From Aequorivita soesokkakensis (GTDB lineage Bacteria > Bacteroidota > Bacteroidia > Flavobacteriales > Flavobacteriaceae), in the NCBI RefSeq assembly GCF_001641085.1, contig NZ_LXIE01000031.1, positions 1-64,000 on the forward strand: a stretch of DNA of 64,000 nt, given 5' to 3'. Below the pieces are notes generated by a model, which searched no databases, was not told the DNA's origin, and saw nothing but the letters and a program-made list of their open reading frames with translations. A program made the position numbers and the translations under genes. The stretch's first letter is position 1; each line of letters begins with the position of its first letter. Shown here in pieces: positions 8,246 to 16,463 of this stretch.

Positions 8246-8605
8246 ATGGATATAGAACAGTTTAGAGATTATTGTATTTCAAAAAAAGGCGTCACGGAGT
8301 CTTTTCCTTTTGATGAAAAAACACTCGTTTTTAAAGTGATGGGCAAAATGTTTGCTCTTACGGGCTTAGAATATAATCCAGCCCAAGCCAACCTAAAATG
8401 TGACCCCGAAAGAGCTATTGAGCTTCGGGAAGAATATGACGGATTGATAAATCCGGGTTACCATATGAGTAAAGTGCATTGGAATACCGTGGAATTGGAA
8501 AGAAATATTCCCCATGAATTGTTGCTGGAATTGATTGACCATTCGTATGATTTGGTGGTAAAAAGCCTCACAAAAAAGCTTCAAGCGGAACTTGCTTCGC
8601 TTTAA
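8246..8605 (+). CDS. MmcQ/YjbR-family protein
   Basis: A 119-residue protein of the MmcQ/YjbR (CyaY-like fold) family: CISKKGVTESFPF near the N-terminus, VFKVMGKMFAL, LKCDPERAIELREEY and the NPGYHMSKVHWNTVEL signature, then a C-terminal DHSYDLVVKSL helix. The family is called DNA-binding in databases but a biochemical role is not well established. It follows the DUF4260 gene by 3 bases and precedes the MutS-like gene by 16. Confidence 0.93.
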   Translation: MDIEQFRDYCISKKGVTESFPFDEKTLVFKVMGKMFALTGLEYNPAQANLKCDPERAIELREEYDGLINPGYHMSKVHWNTVELERNIPHELLLELIDHSYDLVVKSLTKKLQAELASL

Positions 8606-8621
8606 AATATAAAAAAACTAA

Positions 8622-10394
8622 ATGAACAACGCTTCCGATTTTTACAAATTACAGATTGAGATCCATTCCGAGGAATTACAAAAAATAAAGCGAAAGCTCG
8701 CTGTTTCAAGCACAATACGTCTCATAGTGTTTTTGCTTGCGTGTTTTGGCGTATATTTTTTCTTCGGAAATGCAAAAATTGTAATTGCTGTTATCGTATT
8801 GGCAATTGCTGCCTTTGTTTATTTGGTATCAAAACACAGCGGTTTGCAGTATGAACGCGATTTAAAAAAGGCTTTGATTGCACAAAATGAAACCGAGCTC
8901 GAAGTATTGAACCGCGCATTTCACCATTTGGCTTCCGGCGAAAAATATAAAAATCCGCTCCATTTTTACAGTCAGGATATAGATCTTTTTGGCCGTGGTT
9001 CTTTCTTTCAATATTTGAATAGAACATCGTTGGAAAGTGGCTCAGATTTTTTGGCTAAACTTTTCACGGAAAACAAAATTGATTCCATCCAAACAAAGCA
9101 ACAGGCAATTAATGAGCTTTCACAAATGCCTAAATGGCGACAGCGGTTTTCGGCAATTGCCTCTTTGGTAAAAACCGAAGTTGCTGCTGCAGAAGTTACC
9201 GATTGGCTAAAAGATTACAGCGCTTTTGTTCCCAAATGGATTAAACCAGTTTCACTTTTATTTTCAGTAATTTCCGTTGGATTAATTGTTTTGAACTACT
9301 TTGATTTGGTTTCGGGTTATGCCATTGGCGGGTGGTTCTTTTTGGGGCTTGCAATTTCTGGAAAATATTTAAAAAAAGTAAATGATCTTTCTTCCCATAC
9401 TTCAAAAATACAGAGCACTTTTGAACAATTCCACAAGCTCATTTTGGAGATTGAAACCCAGGATTTCACTACAGAATTACTTTCTGAAAAAAGAAATCTA
9501 ATAATTAATTCAGACAAAAAAGCTTCTTCAATTTTGAAGAAATTTGCAAAGCACCTCGATGCCTTGGATCAGCGAACTAATATGCTTATTGGCGCTGTTG
9601 CCAACGGGTTTATGCTCCGTGATCTTCGCCAAAGTTATAATATTGAAAAGTGGATTCAAGCGCACAAAGAGAGTGTGCCCGTATGGTTTGACGTGATTAC
9701 TTTTTTTGATGCTTACAATAGTTTGGGAAATTTTGTCTTTAACCATCCCGGCTATGTTTTTCCGAAAATAAGTGATGATGTTCCTGTTTTAAAAGTGAAA
9801 GGCGCCGGGCATCCATTATTGAAGGAATCTACAATGGTCCGCAATGATTTTCAGATTAATTCAGAAGAATTTTTTATTGTTACTGGAGCAAATATGGCAG
9901 GGAAAAGTACATTTCTGAGGACGGTTTCACTTCAAATTGTAATGGGCAATATCGGCTTGCCTGTTTGTGCCGAAAAAGCTGAATATAACCCGATAAAACT
10001 CATCACGAGTATGCGGACTACAGATAGTTTGACTGATGATGAATCTTACTTTTTCAGCGAATTGAAACGTTTGAAATTTATAGTTGACGAAATAAAAACG
10101 GATCGTTATTTTATCATTCTTGATGAAATTCTGAAAGGCACAAACAGTACCGACAAAGCAATCGGCTCCCGAAAATTTGTGGAAAAACTTGTTGCCAGCA
10201 ATTCTACGGGAATTATTGCTACACACGATTTAAGCCTTTGCGCAGCTGCGGAAGAATTGCCTGAAGTGAAAAACTATTTCTTCGATGCACGGATTGAAAA
10301 TGACGAACTCTTTTTCGATTACACGTTTAAGCCCGGAATCTGCCAAAATATGAATGCATCATTTCTGCTGAAAAAAATGCAAATCGTGGATTGA
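8622..10394 (+). CDS. Membrane-anchored MutS-family ATPase
   Basis: A 590-residue protein with the MutS core and ATPase domains but no N-terminal mismatch-recognition domain. Hydrophobic pairs lie at about residues 30-65 (LIVFLLACFGVYFFF and IVIAVIVLAIAAFVYLV) and 205-245, so it is probably held in the membrane. The C-terminal ATPase has Walker A GANMAGKST, Walker B FIILDEILKGTNSTD and the signature TTDSLTDDESYFFSEL. Canonical MutS is encoded separately at 30399. Such paralogs are widespread in Bacteroidota and unlikely to act in ordinary mismatch repair. Last gene of the 7141-10394 cluster. Confidence 0.88.
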   Translation: MNNASDFYKLQIEIHSEELQKIKRKLAVSSTIRLIVFLLACFGVYFFFGNAKIVIAVIVLAIAAFVYLVSKHSGLQYERDLKKALIAQNETELEVLNRAFHHLASGEKYKNPLHFYSQDIDLFGRGSFFQYLNRTSLESGSDFLAKLFTENKIDSIQTKQQAINELSQMPKWRQRFSAIASLVKTEVAAAEVTDWLKDYSAFVPKWIKPVSLLFSVISVGLIVLNYFDLVSGYAIGGWFFLGLAISGKYLKKVNDLSSHTSKIQSTFEQFHKLILEIETQDFTTELLSEKRNLIINSDKKASSILKKFAKHLDALDQRTNMLIGAVANGFMLRDLRQSYNIEKWIQAHKESVPVWFDVITFFDAYNSLGNFVFNHPGYVFPKISDDVPVLKVKGAGHPLLKESTMVRNDFQINSEEFFIVTGANMAGKSTFLRTVSLQIVMGNIGLPVCAEKAEYNPIKLITSMRTTDSLTDDESYFFSELKRLKFIVDEIKTDRYFIILDEILKGTNSTDKAIGSRKFVEKLVASNSTGIIATHDLSLCAAAEELPEVKNYFFDARIENDELFFDYTFKPGICQNMNASFLLKKMQIVD

Positions 10395-10565
10395 TTTCTA
10401 TAATTATCACGGAAACAGCTTTTTATAATTATTTTTTTATTACTTTTAAAACAGTTTTATTCCTCATAAACTCTTCATTTTAGCTTTTTTACCCTCCTCG
10501 GCTTGCCCCAAAATTTAAAATAGTAATCAATTTTAATTTTTATACTAATTTAATTTTATGGGATT

Positions 10566-11390
10566 ATGAAAACAACCACCAACCTTAAGTTTATTGCAAT
10601 AGCATCAATTATGTTGCTGTTGAATTTTAGTGCGTTCGCCCAAAATGAAGCGAACCGTCCAAAGTATATTTCAGTCACAACCATGCATTGGAATATGGAT
10701 AAAGAAGATTTCAGCATGGATGCTTGGAAGGCTTTAGAAAAGGAGTATTTACAAAAAGTGACCAGCAAAAATCAATACATTATCTCTGCTTCCTATTACA
10801 CGCACCTTTTTACTCCAGACAACTCCGAAGTGATTTATGTACAGACCTATCCATCTTGGGAAGCAATGGACAAAGCGGCTGAGAGAAATAGTGAATTGGA
10901 AAAACTAGCCTGGCCGGATGAAAATGCTAGAAATGCATTTTTTAAGAAACTTGACGATAATTTTTCGGTTAAGCATTCTGATGAAATTTATGCTCCCATA
11001 GATGGAGCTATGCTATTGCCGCAGGACAATAATAAAGATTTAGTGATGTATGTTAGAAAAACCTACTTCACATTTCCTGAAGATGGCTCTGAAAAGGAAT
11101 TTAAGGAGATGCACACAGAAAATGTTGCAAAAGTAATTTCAAAAAATCCGTACATAAAAGGTTATTACCCAAATGTTCATGCGTGGGGAAGTGATAAAAC
11201 TGAATTCGTGGAAGCCTTCTTTGTGGATTCTTTGTGCGATATGGAAAAAATGTTCGATAAAAACGGCGAGTTGATTGGCGAAGCTTGGCCTGGAGATTCT
11301 GGAAAACAACGAGGAAAAAAATGGGGCAAATATTTCACGGGTGTTCACGGGGATGCTGCATATACCTTAGTGGCAGAACTTTCAAAATAG
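10566..11390 (+). CDS. Secreted protein with duplicated ferredoxin-like halves
   Basis: A 274-residue protein with a signal peptide (cleavage near FSAFAQ, residue 20). The mature part seems to be two similar halves: both have a beta strand start (YISVTTMHWN; VMYVRKTYFTF), a helix with lysine/glutamate-rich sequence, a YPSWEAM/FVDSLCDMEKM strand-helix turn, and an AWP motif followed by a charged helix and HSDEIYAPI/HGDAAYTLV. This pattern suggests a dimeric alpha-beta barrel (ABM-like) fold formed within one chain. No named family recognised. It stands alone, ending in a terminator at 11416. Confidence 0.75.
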   Translation: MKTTTNLKFIAIASIMLLLNFSAFAQNEANRPKYISVTTMHWNMDKEDFSMDAWKALEKEYLQKVTSKNQYIISASYYTHLFTPDNSEVIYVQTYPSWEAMDKAAERNSELEKLAWPDENARNAFFKKLDDNFSVKHSDEIYAPIDGAMLLPQDNNKDLVMYVRKTYFTFPEDGSEKEFKEMHTENVAKVISKNPYIKGYYPNVHAWGSDKTEFVEAFFVDSLCDMEKMFDKNGELIGEAWPGDSGKQRGKKWGKYFTGVHGDAAYTLVAELSK

Positions 11391-11415
11391 CATTTCAGAA
11401 ATTATAACTTTTTAG

Positions 11416-11447
11416 AAAAGGATGTTTTAAAAAAGCATCCTTTTTTT
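11416..11447 (+). terminator. Intrinsic terminator
   Basis: Stem AAAAGGATG / CATCCTTTT with an 11-base loop followed by a run of T, 26 bases after the stop at 11390. Confidence 0.85.
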
Positions 11448-11501
11448 ATATTGTAGAAGCGCGTATTTTCGCAGCTTGGCTGTAGTAAATAGTAGCTTTT
11501 A

Positions 11502-12497
11502 ATGGATTCAATAACACAAATTGTTTTGGGTGCCGCCGTTGGCGAAGCGGTCTTGGGAAAAAAGATTGGCAATAAAGCCATGGTTTTGGGCGCCATTGCT
11601 GGCACGATTCCAGATCTGGATGTAATTGCTAATTATTTTACCGATACAGTTTCCGCTCTGGAAATCCATCGTGGGTTTACGCATTCTATTGTTTTTGCTG
11701 TTATTTTCGGGTTGTTTTTTGGCTGGCTGCTCTCACTTTGGGATAAACGAGCTAGTTTAAAACAATGGTCGTGGTTTTGGTTTCTGTGTTTCGTAACGCA
11801 TCCTTTGCTTGACGCCCATACAACTTGGGGCACGCAGCTTTTTTGGCCATTTGATCTTCGCCTAGCTTACAAGAATATTTTTGTGATCGACCCGCTTTAT
11901 ACGTTGCCGTTTTTAGGGTTTTTGATTTTGGCGATGTTTCAAAAAAGAGGAAGTGTCAAAAGGCGAAGATTCAATAATCTGGGGTTGATTGTTAGCAGTG
12001 GGTATATGCTGCTGACTTTGATTTTTAAAGGAATTACGTATCAAAAATTTGTGAATGCGCTTGCAGAGCAAAAGATTGATTATTTAGCTATTGAAACCAA
12101 ACCCAGCCCAATGAACACTATAATGTGGACAGCAAATGTGGAAACTGAAGACGCATTTTTGATTGGCGACTATTCTTTTTTTGATAGTAAGCCAATCCAG
12201 TTTTTTTCACACCCCAAAAATCATCAAGCTTTGGGAGATTTAAGAGAAGAAGACAAAGTACAGCGGCTTATAAAAATTACAAAAGGTTGGTATACCATTT
12301 CTGAAAGGGAAGATGGCATTTATTTAAACGACTTGCGTTTTGGGATGATGAGCGTTGATTCAAATTCAGAAAAATTCGCTTTTAGTTTTCTTATTGAAAA
12401 AACTGGAAACGAAGTAACGGTCACGGAAGAAGAGAAAAATACTCGTGAAGCCGGAAAACTGCTTTCAGCTCTTTGGGAACGGATAAAAGGAAATTAG
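11502..12497 (+). CDS. YdjM/DUF457-type inner-membrane metal-dependent hydrolase
   Basis: A 331-residue protein whose first half is the LexA-regulated YdjM-like hydrolase domain: MDSITQIVLGAAVGEAVLG, GTIPDLDVI, EIHRGFTHSIVF and HPLLDAHTTWGTQLFWP, with the metal-ligand His and Asp residues and several membrane helices. The second half (about residue 190 on) is soluble. Close homologs are called membrane-bound metal-dependent hydrolases; the reaction is unknown. It converges on the gene at 12494, with stop codons overlapping by 4 bases. Confidence 0.9.
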   Translation: MDSITQIVLGAAVGEAVLGKKIGNKAMVLGAIAGTIPDLDVIANYFTDTVSALEIHRGFTHSIVFAVIFGLFFGWLLSLWDKRASLKQWSWFWFLCFVTHPLLDAHTTWGTQLFWPFDLRLAYKNIFVIDPLYTLPFLGFLILAMFQKRGSVKRRRFNNLGLIVSSGYMLLTLIFKGITYQKFVNALAEQKIDYLAIETKPSPMNTIMWTANVETEDAFLIGDYSFFDSKPIQFFSHPKNHQALGDLREEDKVQRLIKITKGWYTISEREDGIYLNDLRFGMMSVDSNSEKFAFSFLIEKTGNEVTVTEEEKNTREAGKLLSALWERIKGN

Positions 12498-12919
12498 CAG
12501 CTTAAATCTGCAATAACTTTCCATTCACCTTCAATTTTCCGGAAGATAATTAGGAAAACCCCGTTTGCATTTCCCACATCACGAACCAAATGGAATTGCC
12601 CCATCATATAATAAGCACCTTCCTCAATTTTGGTAATTGCATCAATTGTAAAGGAAAGATTTCCCGTTTCGGCTTTGGTGGGATAGCCTTTTTTGTAGTT
12701 GTCCAACGTGTTTTGCCAGCCGTTTGTGATGCCTCTACTGCCGTAAAATTTTAGGGAATCACTCTTAATATAACCCTGCATAAAACCTTCGAGGTCGCCT
12801 TTATTCCACGCGTCTTGTTGCATTTTTAGAACTGCGGTTATTGCTTTCCTGTCTTCAGCTTCGGTTTGGGCAAAGCTTGTTAGGGAAAGGAGTAGAAATA
12901 GTAGGGCCAGCTTTTTCAT
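12494..12919 (-). CDS. Secreted NTF2-like (DUF4440/SnoaL-type) protein
   Basis: A 141-residue protein with a signal peptide (MKKLALLFLLLSLTSFAQ). The mature part has the NTF2-like cone-fold pattern: ITAVLKMQQDAWNKGDLEGFMQGY, the FYGSRGITNGWQNTLDNYKKGYP loop and the strands YYMMGQFHLVRD and GVFLIIFRKIEGEWKVIAD. Bacteroidota homologs are annotated DUF4440. A ligand or enzymatic role cannot be assigned. Possibly co-transcribed with the M23 peptidase gene upstream (42-base gap). Confidence 0.85.
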   Translation of the reverse strand: MKKLALLFLLLSLTSFAQTEAEDRKAITAVLKMQQDAWNKGDLEGFMQGYIKSDSLKFYGSRGITNGWQNTLDNYKKGYPTKAETGNLSFTIDAITKIEEGAYYMMGQFHLVRDVGNANGVFLIIFRKIEGEWKVIADLSC

Positions 12920-12961
12920 ATTTGATGGATTTTATAACCAACTAAAGATAAACTGTTTTTT

Positions 12962-13645
12962 CTAAAACTCTTCAATAAATAATAGGCTTGGGTTTGGGCA
13001 AATAGTTTTCCACTTTTCAATTTCAGAGGGAAACGCCACTCCGGGAAAGTTTTCAGTGTTTCCGAGTAAATCCAAAAGTATTTGAAAATGGAGGTGCGGC
13101 TCCCAATTGCCATTTTCTTCGGGTTTTCCTATAAAACCTATCAGTTCGCCTGCCTGAAATTGTTTTTCTTTTTTGTGAAGCGCTAAACTTTCTTGCGAAA
13201 GATGTCCGTATAATGTGTAAAATAGTTGGCCATCAAAATTATGTTCCAAAACCAAGGTGGGGCCATAGTCTTTTGGAAAATTGTTGTCTTGCGAAATAAC
13301 TACTTTCCCATCAAAAACAGCATGAACAGGCGTTTGCGCAGGAACCCAGAAATCAGTTCCCAAATGTATGTTTCTGTATTCCGAACCGTTTGGGGTGGTT
13401 CTTTTGTAGGCTTCTGTGGTGTAAAACATCCGTCTTTCCAAATAGCCGTTTGCCAAAAGTGCATCGGGATTTTTCTTTTGGATTTCAGCAATAAAATCAC
13501 CCAATTCCGCTACGGTGTCGTAGTTGGAATCGGGTGAAAGTTCTGTACTCATATCAATTTTCAAAACTTCGGAAAAGGAAGTTTTTGGAAACATTTTGTG
13601 CAATGAAACGGCGTTGTTTCTCGCTATATTTTTAAATTCTTCCAT
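12962..13645 (-). CDS. M23-family peptidoglycan peptidase, no signal peptide
   Basis: A 227-residue protein with a LytM-type M23 domain: HLGTDFWVPAQTPVHAVFDG (zinc His and Asp), LVLEHNFDGQLFYTLYGHLS and EPHLHFQIL (HxH zinc ligands), all present. M23 enzymes cut peptidoglycan cross-bridges. Unusually no signal peptide is seen; the start MEEFKNIARNN is hydrophilic, so it may be cytoplasmic. I see no better upstream start. Homologs in flavobacteria are annotated peptidoglycan DD-metalloendopeptidase family. Confidence 0.88.
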   Translation of the reverse strand: MEEFKNIARNNAVSLHKMFPKTSFSEVLKIDMSTELSPDSNYDTVAELGDFIAEIQKKNPDALLANGYLERRMFYTTEAYKRTTPNGSEYRNIHLGTDFWVPAQTPVHAVFDGKVVISQDNNFPKDYGPTLVLEHNFDGQLFYTLYGHLSQESLALHKKEKQFQAGELIGFIGKPEENGNWEPHLHFQILLDLLGNTENFPGVAFPSEIEKWKTICPNPSLLFIEEF

Positions 13646-13690
13646 TCAATTAATCAACTAATAAACAAATGCGCTAATTCGCTAATCGAC

Positions 13691-14791
13691 TTAAAGCACA
13701 CTTTTCTGTTTCTTATAAAAAGCATCCGCCTGCATTTGCATCAATTCGCGGGCTTTTTTGCGTTTGTAGTCATAAAGTTCTTGTTCTTCGGCAATGTCTG
13801 CATACACGCGGTTGTTTACGTCGCGGTCTGTGGTTACCAATATATCGCGTTGGGTTTTTTGTTGGTTTACCCAAGATTTTAATGAACCCTCTTGCTCTTC
13901 CAATTTTAAATCGTACGCGCCTTTTGGCGACAACAATTTTGCGAGAATTGGCGAAGTTTCAATTGCCAAAAACAATAAAAAGATAAACAGCGAAGGCAAC
14001 CACGGCAGTTTGTTTAACGCATTTATACGCGCCATCAAACCATCAAAGCCATCGATGATTGGTTGGGTGTCTGCTACTTTGGTTTTGTATTCGGTCGCTA
14101 AAGTTGCTATTTGGGCTTCTGCAGCGGTTATTTTTTCTGCGTTGGTCTTTTTCAACGCTGCCAAAGCGGCAAGTTCTGCGTCGTGTTTTTCTCGTTTTTC
14201 TTTATAAACGGGGCCTTTGCCTAATTTTTGGGTACCGGCAGTTCCTTCCGCTTCGGAAATGTAGGTGTCGTAAAGCGCGTTTACTTCGGCTTCCTTATCG
14301 GTTACTTCTTTTTTCAATCCAGCAATTTCAGTTTCTAAAGCGGTTACGGATGGCGTGTATTGCAACGCCAATTGGTCTTTGTTGGCGAGGGTCATTTCGT
14401 TTTTCTCGGTAAGCAACACCTGATTGATTTCCTTTTCGAAAATTTTCATTTCCAAAGGTTTTGAGATAACTATGGCAATTATAATTGCCAAAGCGATTCG
14501 CGGCGATGCCTGCAGCAGTTCGTCAAAAAAGCTGTTGCGTTTTTTGATGGTGGAAACGATAAATCTATCCAAATTGAAAATCAACAATCCCCAAATGGTG
14601 CCGAAGAAAATGGCGGAGTAATAATTGTCGAAAACCGTGTAAAGCGCATAGGCAGCAGCGATGGTTGCCATAACGGCTGTAAAAAAAACGGTGGCGCCAA
14701 TGCCGGCATATTTGGTGCGTTCTCCGGGGGAACATTCGTCAAGGATGGCGGTATCTGCGCCAGAGCAGAAGATGAAAAAGCGTTGTAACAT
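13691..14791 (-). CDS. DUF4407 membrane protein with coiled coil
   Basis: A 366-residue protein beginning MLQRFFIFCSGADTAILDEC, typical of DUF4407. Membrane helices lie at about 30-55, 58-75 and 100-120, followed by a long glutamate/lysine/alanine-rich coiled coil (about 125-250) and a fourth helix around LPWLPSLFIFLLFLAIETSP, then a charged tail. The coiled coil probably projects on one side of the membrane. Function unknown. Upstream of it (14792-14979) there is only an array of heptamer repeats. Confidence 0.9.
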   Translation of the reverse strand: MLQRFFIFCSGADTAILDECSPGERTKYAGIGATVFFTAVMATIAAAYALYTVFDNYYSAIFFGTIWGLLIFNLDRFIVSTIKKRNSFFDELLQASPRIALAIIIAIVISKPLEMKIFEKEINQVLLTEKNEMTLANKDQLALQYTPSVTALETEIAGLKKEVTDKEAEVNALYDTYISEAEGTAGTQKLGKGPVYKEKREKHDAELAALAALKKTNAEKITAAEAQIATLATEYKTKVADTQPIIDGFDGLMARINALNKLPWLPSLFIFLLFLAIETSPILAKLLSPKGAYDLKLEEQEGSLKSWVNQQKTQRDILVTTDRDVNNRVYADIAEEQELYDYKRKKARELMQMQADAFYKKQKSVL

Positions 14792-14871
14792 AGGTAGTTT
14801 AGATTGATGAACCTATATAACGCTATTTCTTTCAGATTGTTACAATGTTCAATTAGCAATGAACAATTTTT

Positions 14872-14934
14872 AAATCACAAATCACAAATCACAAATCACA
14901 AATCACAAATCACAAATCACAAATCCCAAACTCC
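14872..14934. repeat. Heptamer tandem array (AAATCAC)7 plus two variants
   Basis: Seven perfect head-to-tail copies of AAATCAC from 14872 to 14920, then AAATCCC and AAACTCC. It is the longest and cleanest of the 7 bp arrays in this window. It lies in the spacer between two minus-strand genes. Confidence 0.97.
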
Positions 14935-14979
14935 AAGCTTGTTGAAGTGTCTATTTCCTCTTCTCTTTTTGCTCTAATC

Positions 14980-15369
14980 CTATTGCGGTATTTTCTCAAC
15001 TAAAATGTTATTCCCCGCTTTATCATAATACGTGCACGTCATATCATCTAGGCTTACGTACCATTTTTCAATACCGGTTTCTGCGCAGTGGTTGCAGAAG
15101 GTTTGGTAATCGGTTTCGCCTTGTTGGTGTAGTTTTAGGTAGTTTTTAAATTGTTCTTTGTTGCTTGTGTTTGCAATTTCCAGGACTTCATACATTGGGG
15201 TGGAGGCTGTTTGAAAATCGTTTGCGCCAAAATAAACGGTGTGGCTGTCTGTTACCCAAGTTTCAAAGGCGGTAACGCCAAGGGCTTTAATTTCCTGTAT
15301 GTATTTTGGAAAGTCTGCGCCCGATTTTACTTTGTTGTGGGCTTCTTTTATTTGGGTGGTTGTGAACAT
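14980..15369 (-). CDS. DUF1398 (YbcV-like) protein
   Basis: A 129-residue soluble protein. Conserved parts are KEIKALGVTAFETWV-like (here IQEIKALGVTAFETWVTDS), TVYFGAND, FCNHCAETGIEKWYVSLDDMTCTYYD and a closing ILVEKIP, which match DUF1398. The C-terminal signature with C-x-YYD is intact. Function unknown; members are often found singly on chromosomes or mobile DNA. It has a 41-base gap to the DUF4926 gene upstream. Confidence 0.88.
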   Translation of the reverse strand: MFTTTQIKEAHNKVKSGADFPKYIQEIKALGVTAFETWVTDSHTVYFGANDFQTASTPMYEVLEIANTSNKEQFKNYLKLHQQGETDYQTFCNHCAETGIEKWYVSLDDMTCTYYDKAGNNILVEKIPQ

Positions 15370-15410
15370 TTATTTTTTTGGTTTAGTTGGTCACGAGCGG
15401 AATGCTGGCG

Positions 15411-15620
15411 TTAGCTGGGGGCTTCCCAAATAACTTCAAGTTGGTCACCACTAATAGTGAATGTTGAAGATTCTTCATATTCAATATTAAATTTATCATT
15501 ATCAAGAAATTCTACTTCAAATTCATTGTTTCCATAGCTAATCAATATGGTTCCCTCCATTCCTTTTAGGATATTCTTGTTTAAGTTAACTTTAAGTTTA
15601 ACTATATCGTATTCTTTCAT
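15411..15620 (-). CDS. DUF4926 small protein
   Basis: A 69-residue protein with the DUF4926 pattern MKEYDIVKLKVNLN, GMEGTILISY, FEVEFLD and a closing QLEVIWEAP, a small SH3-like beta barrel in likely fold. DUF4926 proteins are often near toxin-antitoxin or mobile small genes, though no partner is evident here. Its start is immediately preceded (minus strand) by GTTAGGTGTCATTAAAGA, the end of the attC-like element at 15630. Its stop TAA is within GCTAACGCC, resembling how integron cassette stops lie in their recombination sites. Confidence 0.85.
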   Translation of the reverse strand: MKEYDIVKLKVNLNKNILKGMEGTILISYGNNEFEVEFLDNDKFNIEYEESSTFTISGDQLEVIWEAPS

Positions 15621-15629
15621 TCTTTAATG

Positions 15630-15770
15630 ACACCTAACGGTCTCGTATAAGAATAGTTACGGGTTTACGTGCGAGGATTTTCCGCAGGAAAATCAGACGT
15701 AGTAAACTTGCAACGACCTATGGTTAAGCCCAAAATTGAGCAATTATTTTTATACATTGTTGGCACACGT
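15630..15770. repeat. attC-like 140-bp imperfect inverted repeat
   Basis: A long dyad with nested pairing arms: ACACCTAAC (15630-15638) with GTTGGCACAC (15759-15768); GTATAAGAAT (15645) with ATTTTTATAC (15746), one G-U-type difference; GTTTAC (15663) with GTAAAC (15702); and a central perfect hairpin GATTTTCC-GCA-GGAAAATC (15676-15694). On the minus strand the element ends GTTAGGT, which fits the integron R' core GTTRRRY. It lies exactly between two short minus-strand genes. Identity as a recombination site is an inference; a MITE-type or other dispersed repeat is the main alternative. Confidence 0.6.
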
Positions 15771-15772
15771 TT

Positions 15773-16252
15773 TTATTTTATCAGTCCAGAAACATTGTTC
15801 CAATTAATGTCCTTTTCCATAGTGAAATTAATTCTTCGTATTTCCTGAATTTGGTCAAAAAAGATATTTGTTTTGTCTTGGTCAAATCTTGGTTGGTCAA
15901 CGTAAAAAATAATATCCCTAAATCCGTTCTGCGTTACTCGTCCGATAAAATGAGTTTTGTGTTTTTCCGCAACAAATTTCTCGATTTTATCTTCTAATTC
16001 ATTCAGTATTTGTGCTTCACTTTCTGTCGGCATTTTTCGGTCGTCAATATCTTTAAGTTCTAAAGTTACTTGAATCCACCAAGGAAAGTATTTTTTATTC
16101 GGATAATTGTCATACGACTTATTAATATTCGAAAATCCGAAGAATCCATTATCATCTGTGATTTCACTAACCTCAAACAATTCGCCAGGATAAATCGGTT
16201 CGGTCGGTCCGTATTTTTTCGGTTCTTTTTTTGAAAATAATTTCTTAAACAT
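15773..16252 (-). CDS. Hypothetical protein, putative cassette gene
   Basis: A 159-residue hydrophilic protein with a lysine-rich start (MFKKLFSKKEPKKYGP). No family recognised, though TNIFFDQIQEIRRINFTMEKDINWNNVSGL and the mixed alpha/beta pattern resemble DUF695-type small hypotheticals. It has no signal peptide. The gene is flanked by 10 bp inverted ends, GTTGGCACAC at 15759 and GTGTGCCAAC at 16268, and by the attC-like element on its 3' side. That arrangement fits a single gene cassette in minus orientation. Confidence 0.75.
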   Translation of the reverse strand: MFKKLFSKKEPKKYGPTEPIYPGELFEVSEITDDNGFFGFSNINKSYDNYPNKKYFPWWIQVTLELKDIDDRKMPTESEAQILNELEDKIEKFVAEKHKTHFIGRVTQNGFRDIIFYVDQPRFDQDKTNIFFDQIQEIRRINFTMEKDINWNNVSGLIK

Positions 16253-16267
16253 CTTGTTCGGTTAAAT

Positions 16268-16277
16268 GTGTGCCAAC
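16268..16277. repeat. Cassette-end inverted repeat GTGTGCCAAC
   Basis: An exact reverse complement of GTTGGCACAC at 15759-15768, 16 bases upstream of the start of the gene at 15773-16252. In an integron-type reading, cassette excision would rejoin these complementary core ends. Confidence 0.6.
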
Positions 16278-16312
16278 TAGTAAATAACAACATGCAGTTT
16301 ATTTTCCATGTC

Positions 16313-16329
16313 TTTGCTAAGATAGCAAA
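16313..16329. repeat. Small hairpin TTTGCTA-AGA-TAGCAAA
   Basis: A perfect 7-bp inverted repeat with a 3-base loop, lying directly after the stop codon of the minus-strand gene remnant. There is no clear T run on the minus strand, so terminator function is uncertain. Confidence 0.5.
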
Positions 16330-16463
16330 TTAACTATTCCCCACCACAGCCATCAACCTCTCCACCTTGGCATTCAGCAGTTTATTTTCCTCTTCCAGTG
16401 TGGCAATACGTTCCTGCAAGGGCAGGGTAGGGTCTAGGTCTTTGACGGTAAATTTGGACGGGA
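16330..16463 (-). pseudogene. Remnant: coiled-coil C-terminus of a lost gene
   Basis: An open frame without start codon, bounded upstream by an in-frame stop that overlaps the end of the gene at 16464. It encodes about 43 residues: a KFTVKDLDPTLPLQERIATL part followed by EEENKLLNAKVERLMAVV and a stop. This heptad-rich tail resembles the extreme C-terminus of secreted tail-fibre-like or chaperone-of-endosialidase proteins of flavobacteria. Everything upstream of the tail is missing, so it is probably a leftover from a deletion or cassette replacement at this site. Confidence 0.65.

Noticed and set aside
14859-14979. Heptamer array taken as a CRISPR
   Set aside because: Units are 7 bp and contiguous without spacers; no cas genes.
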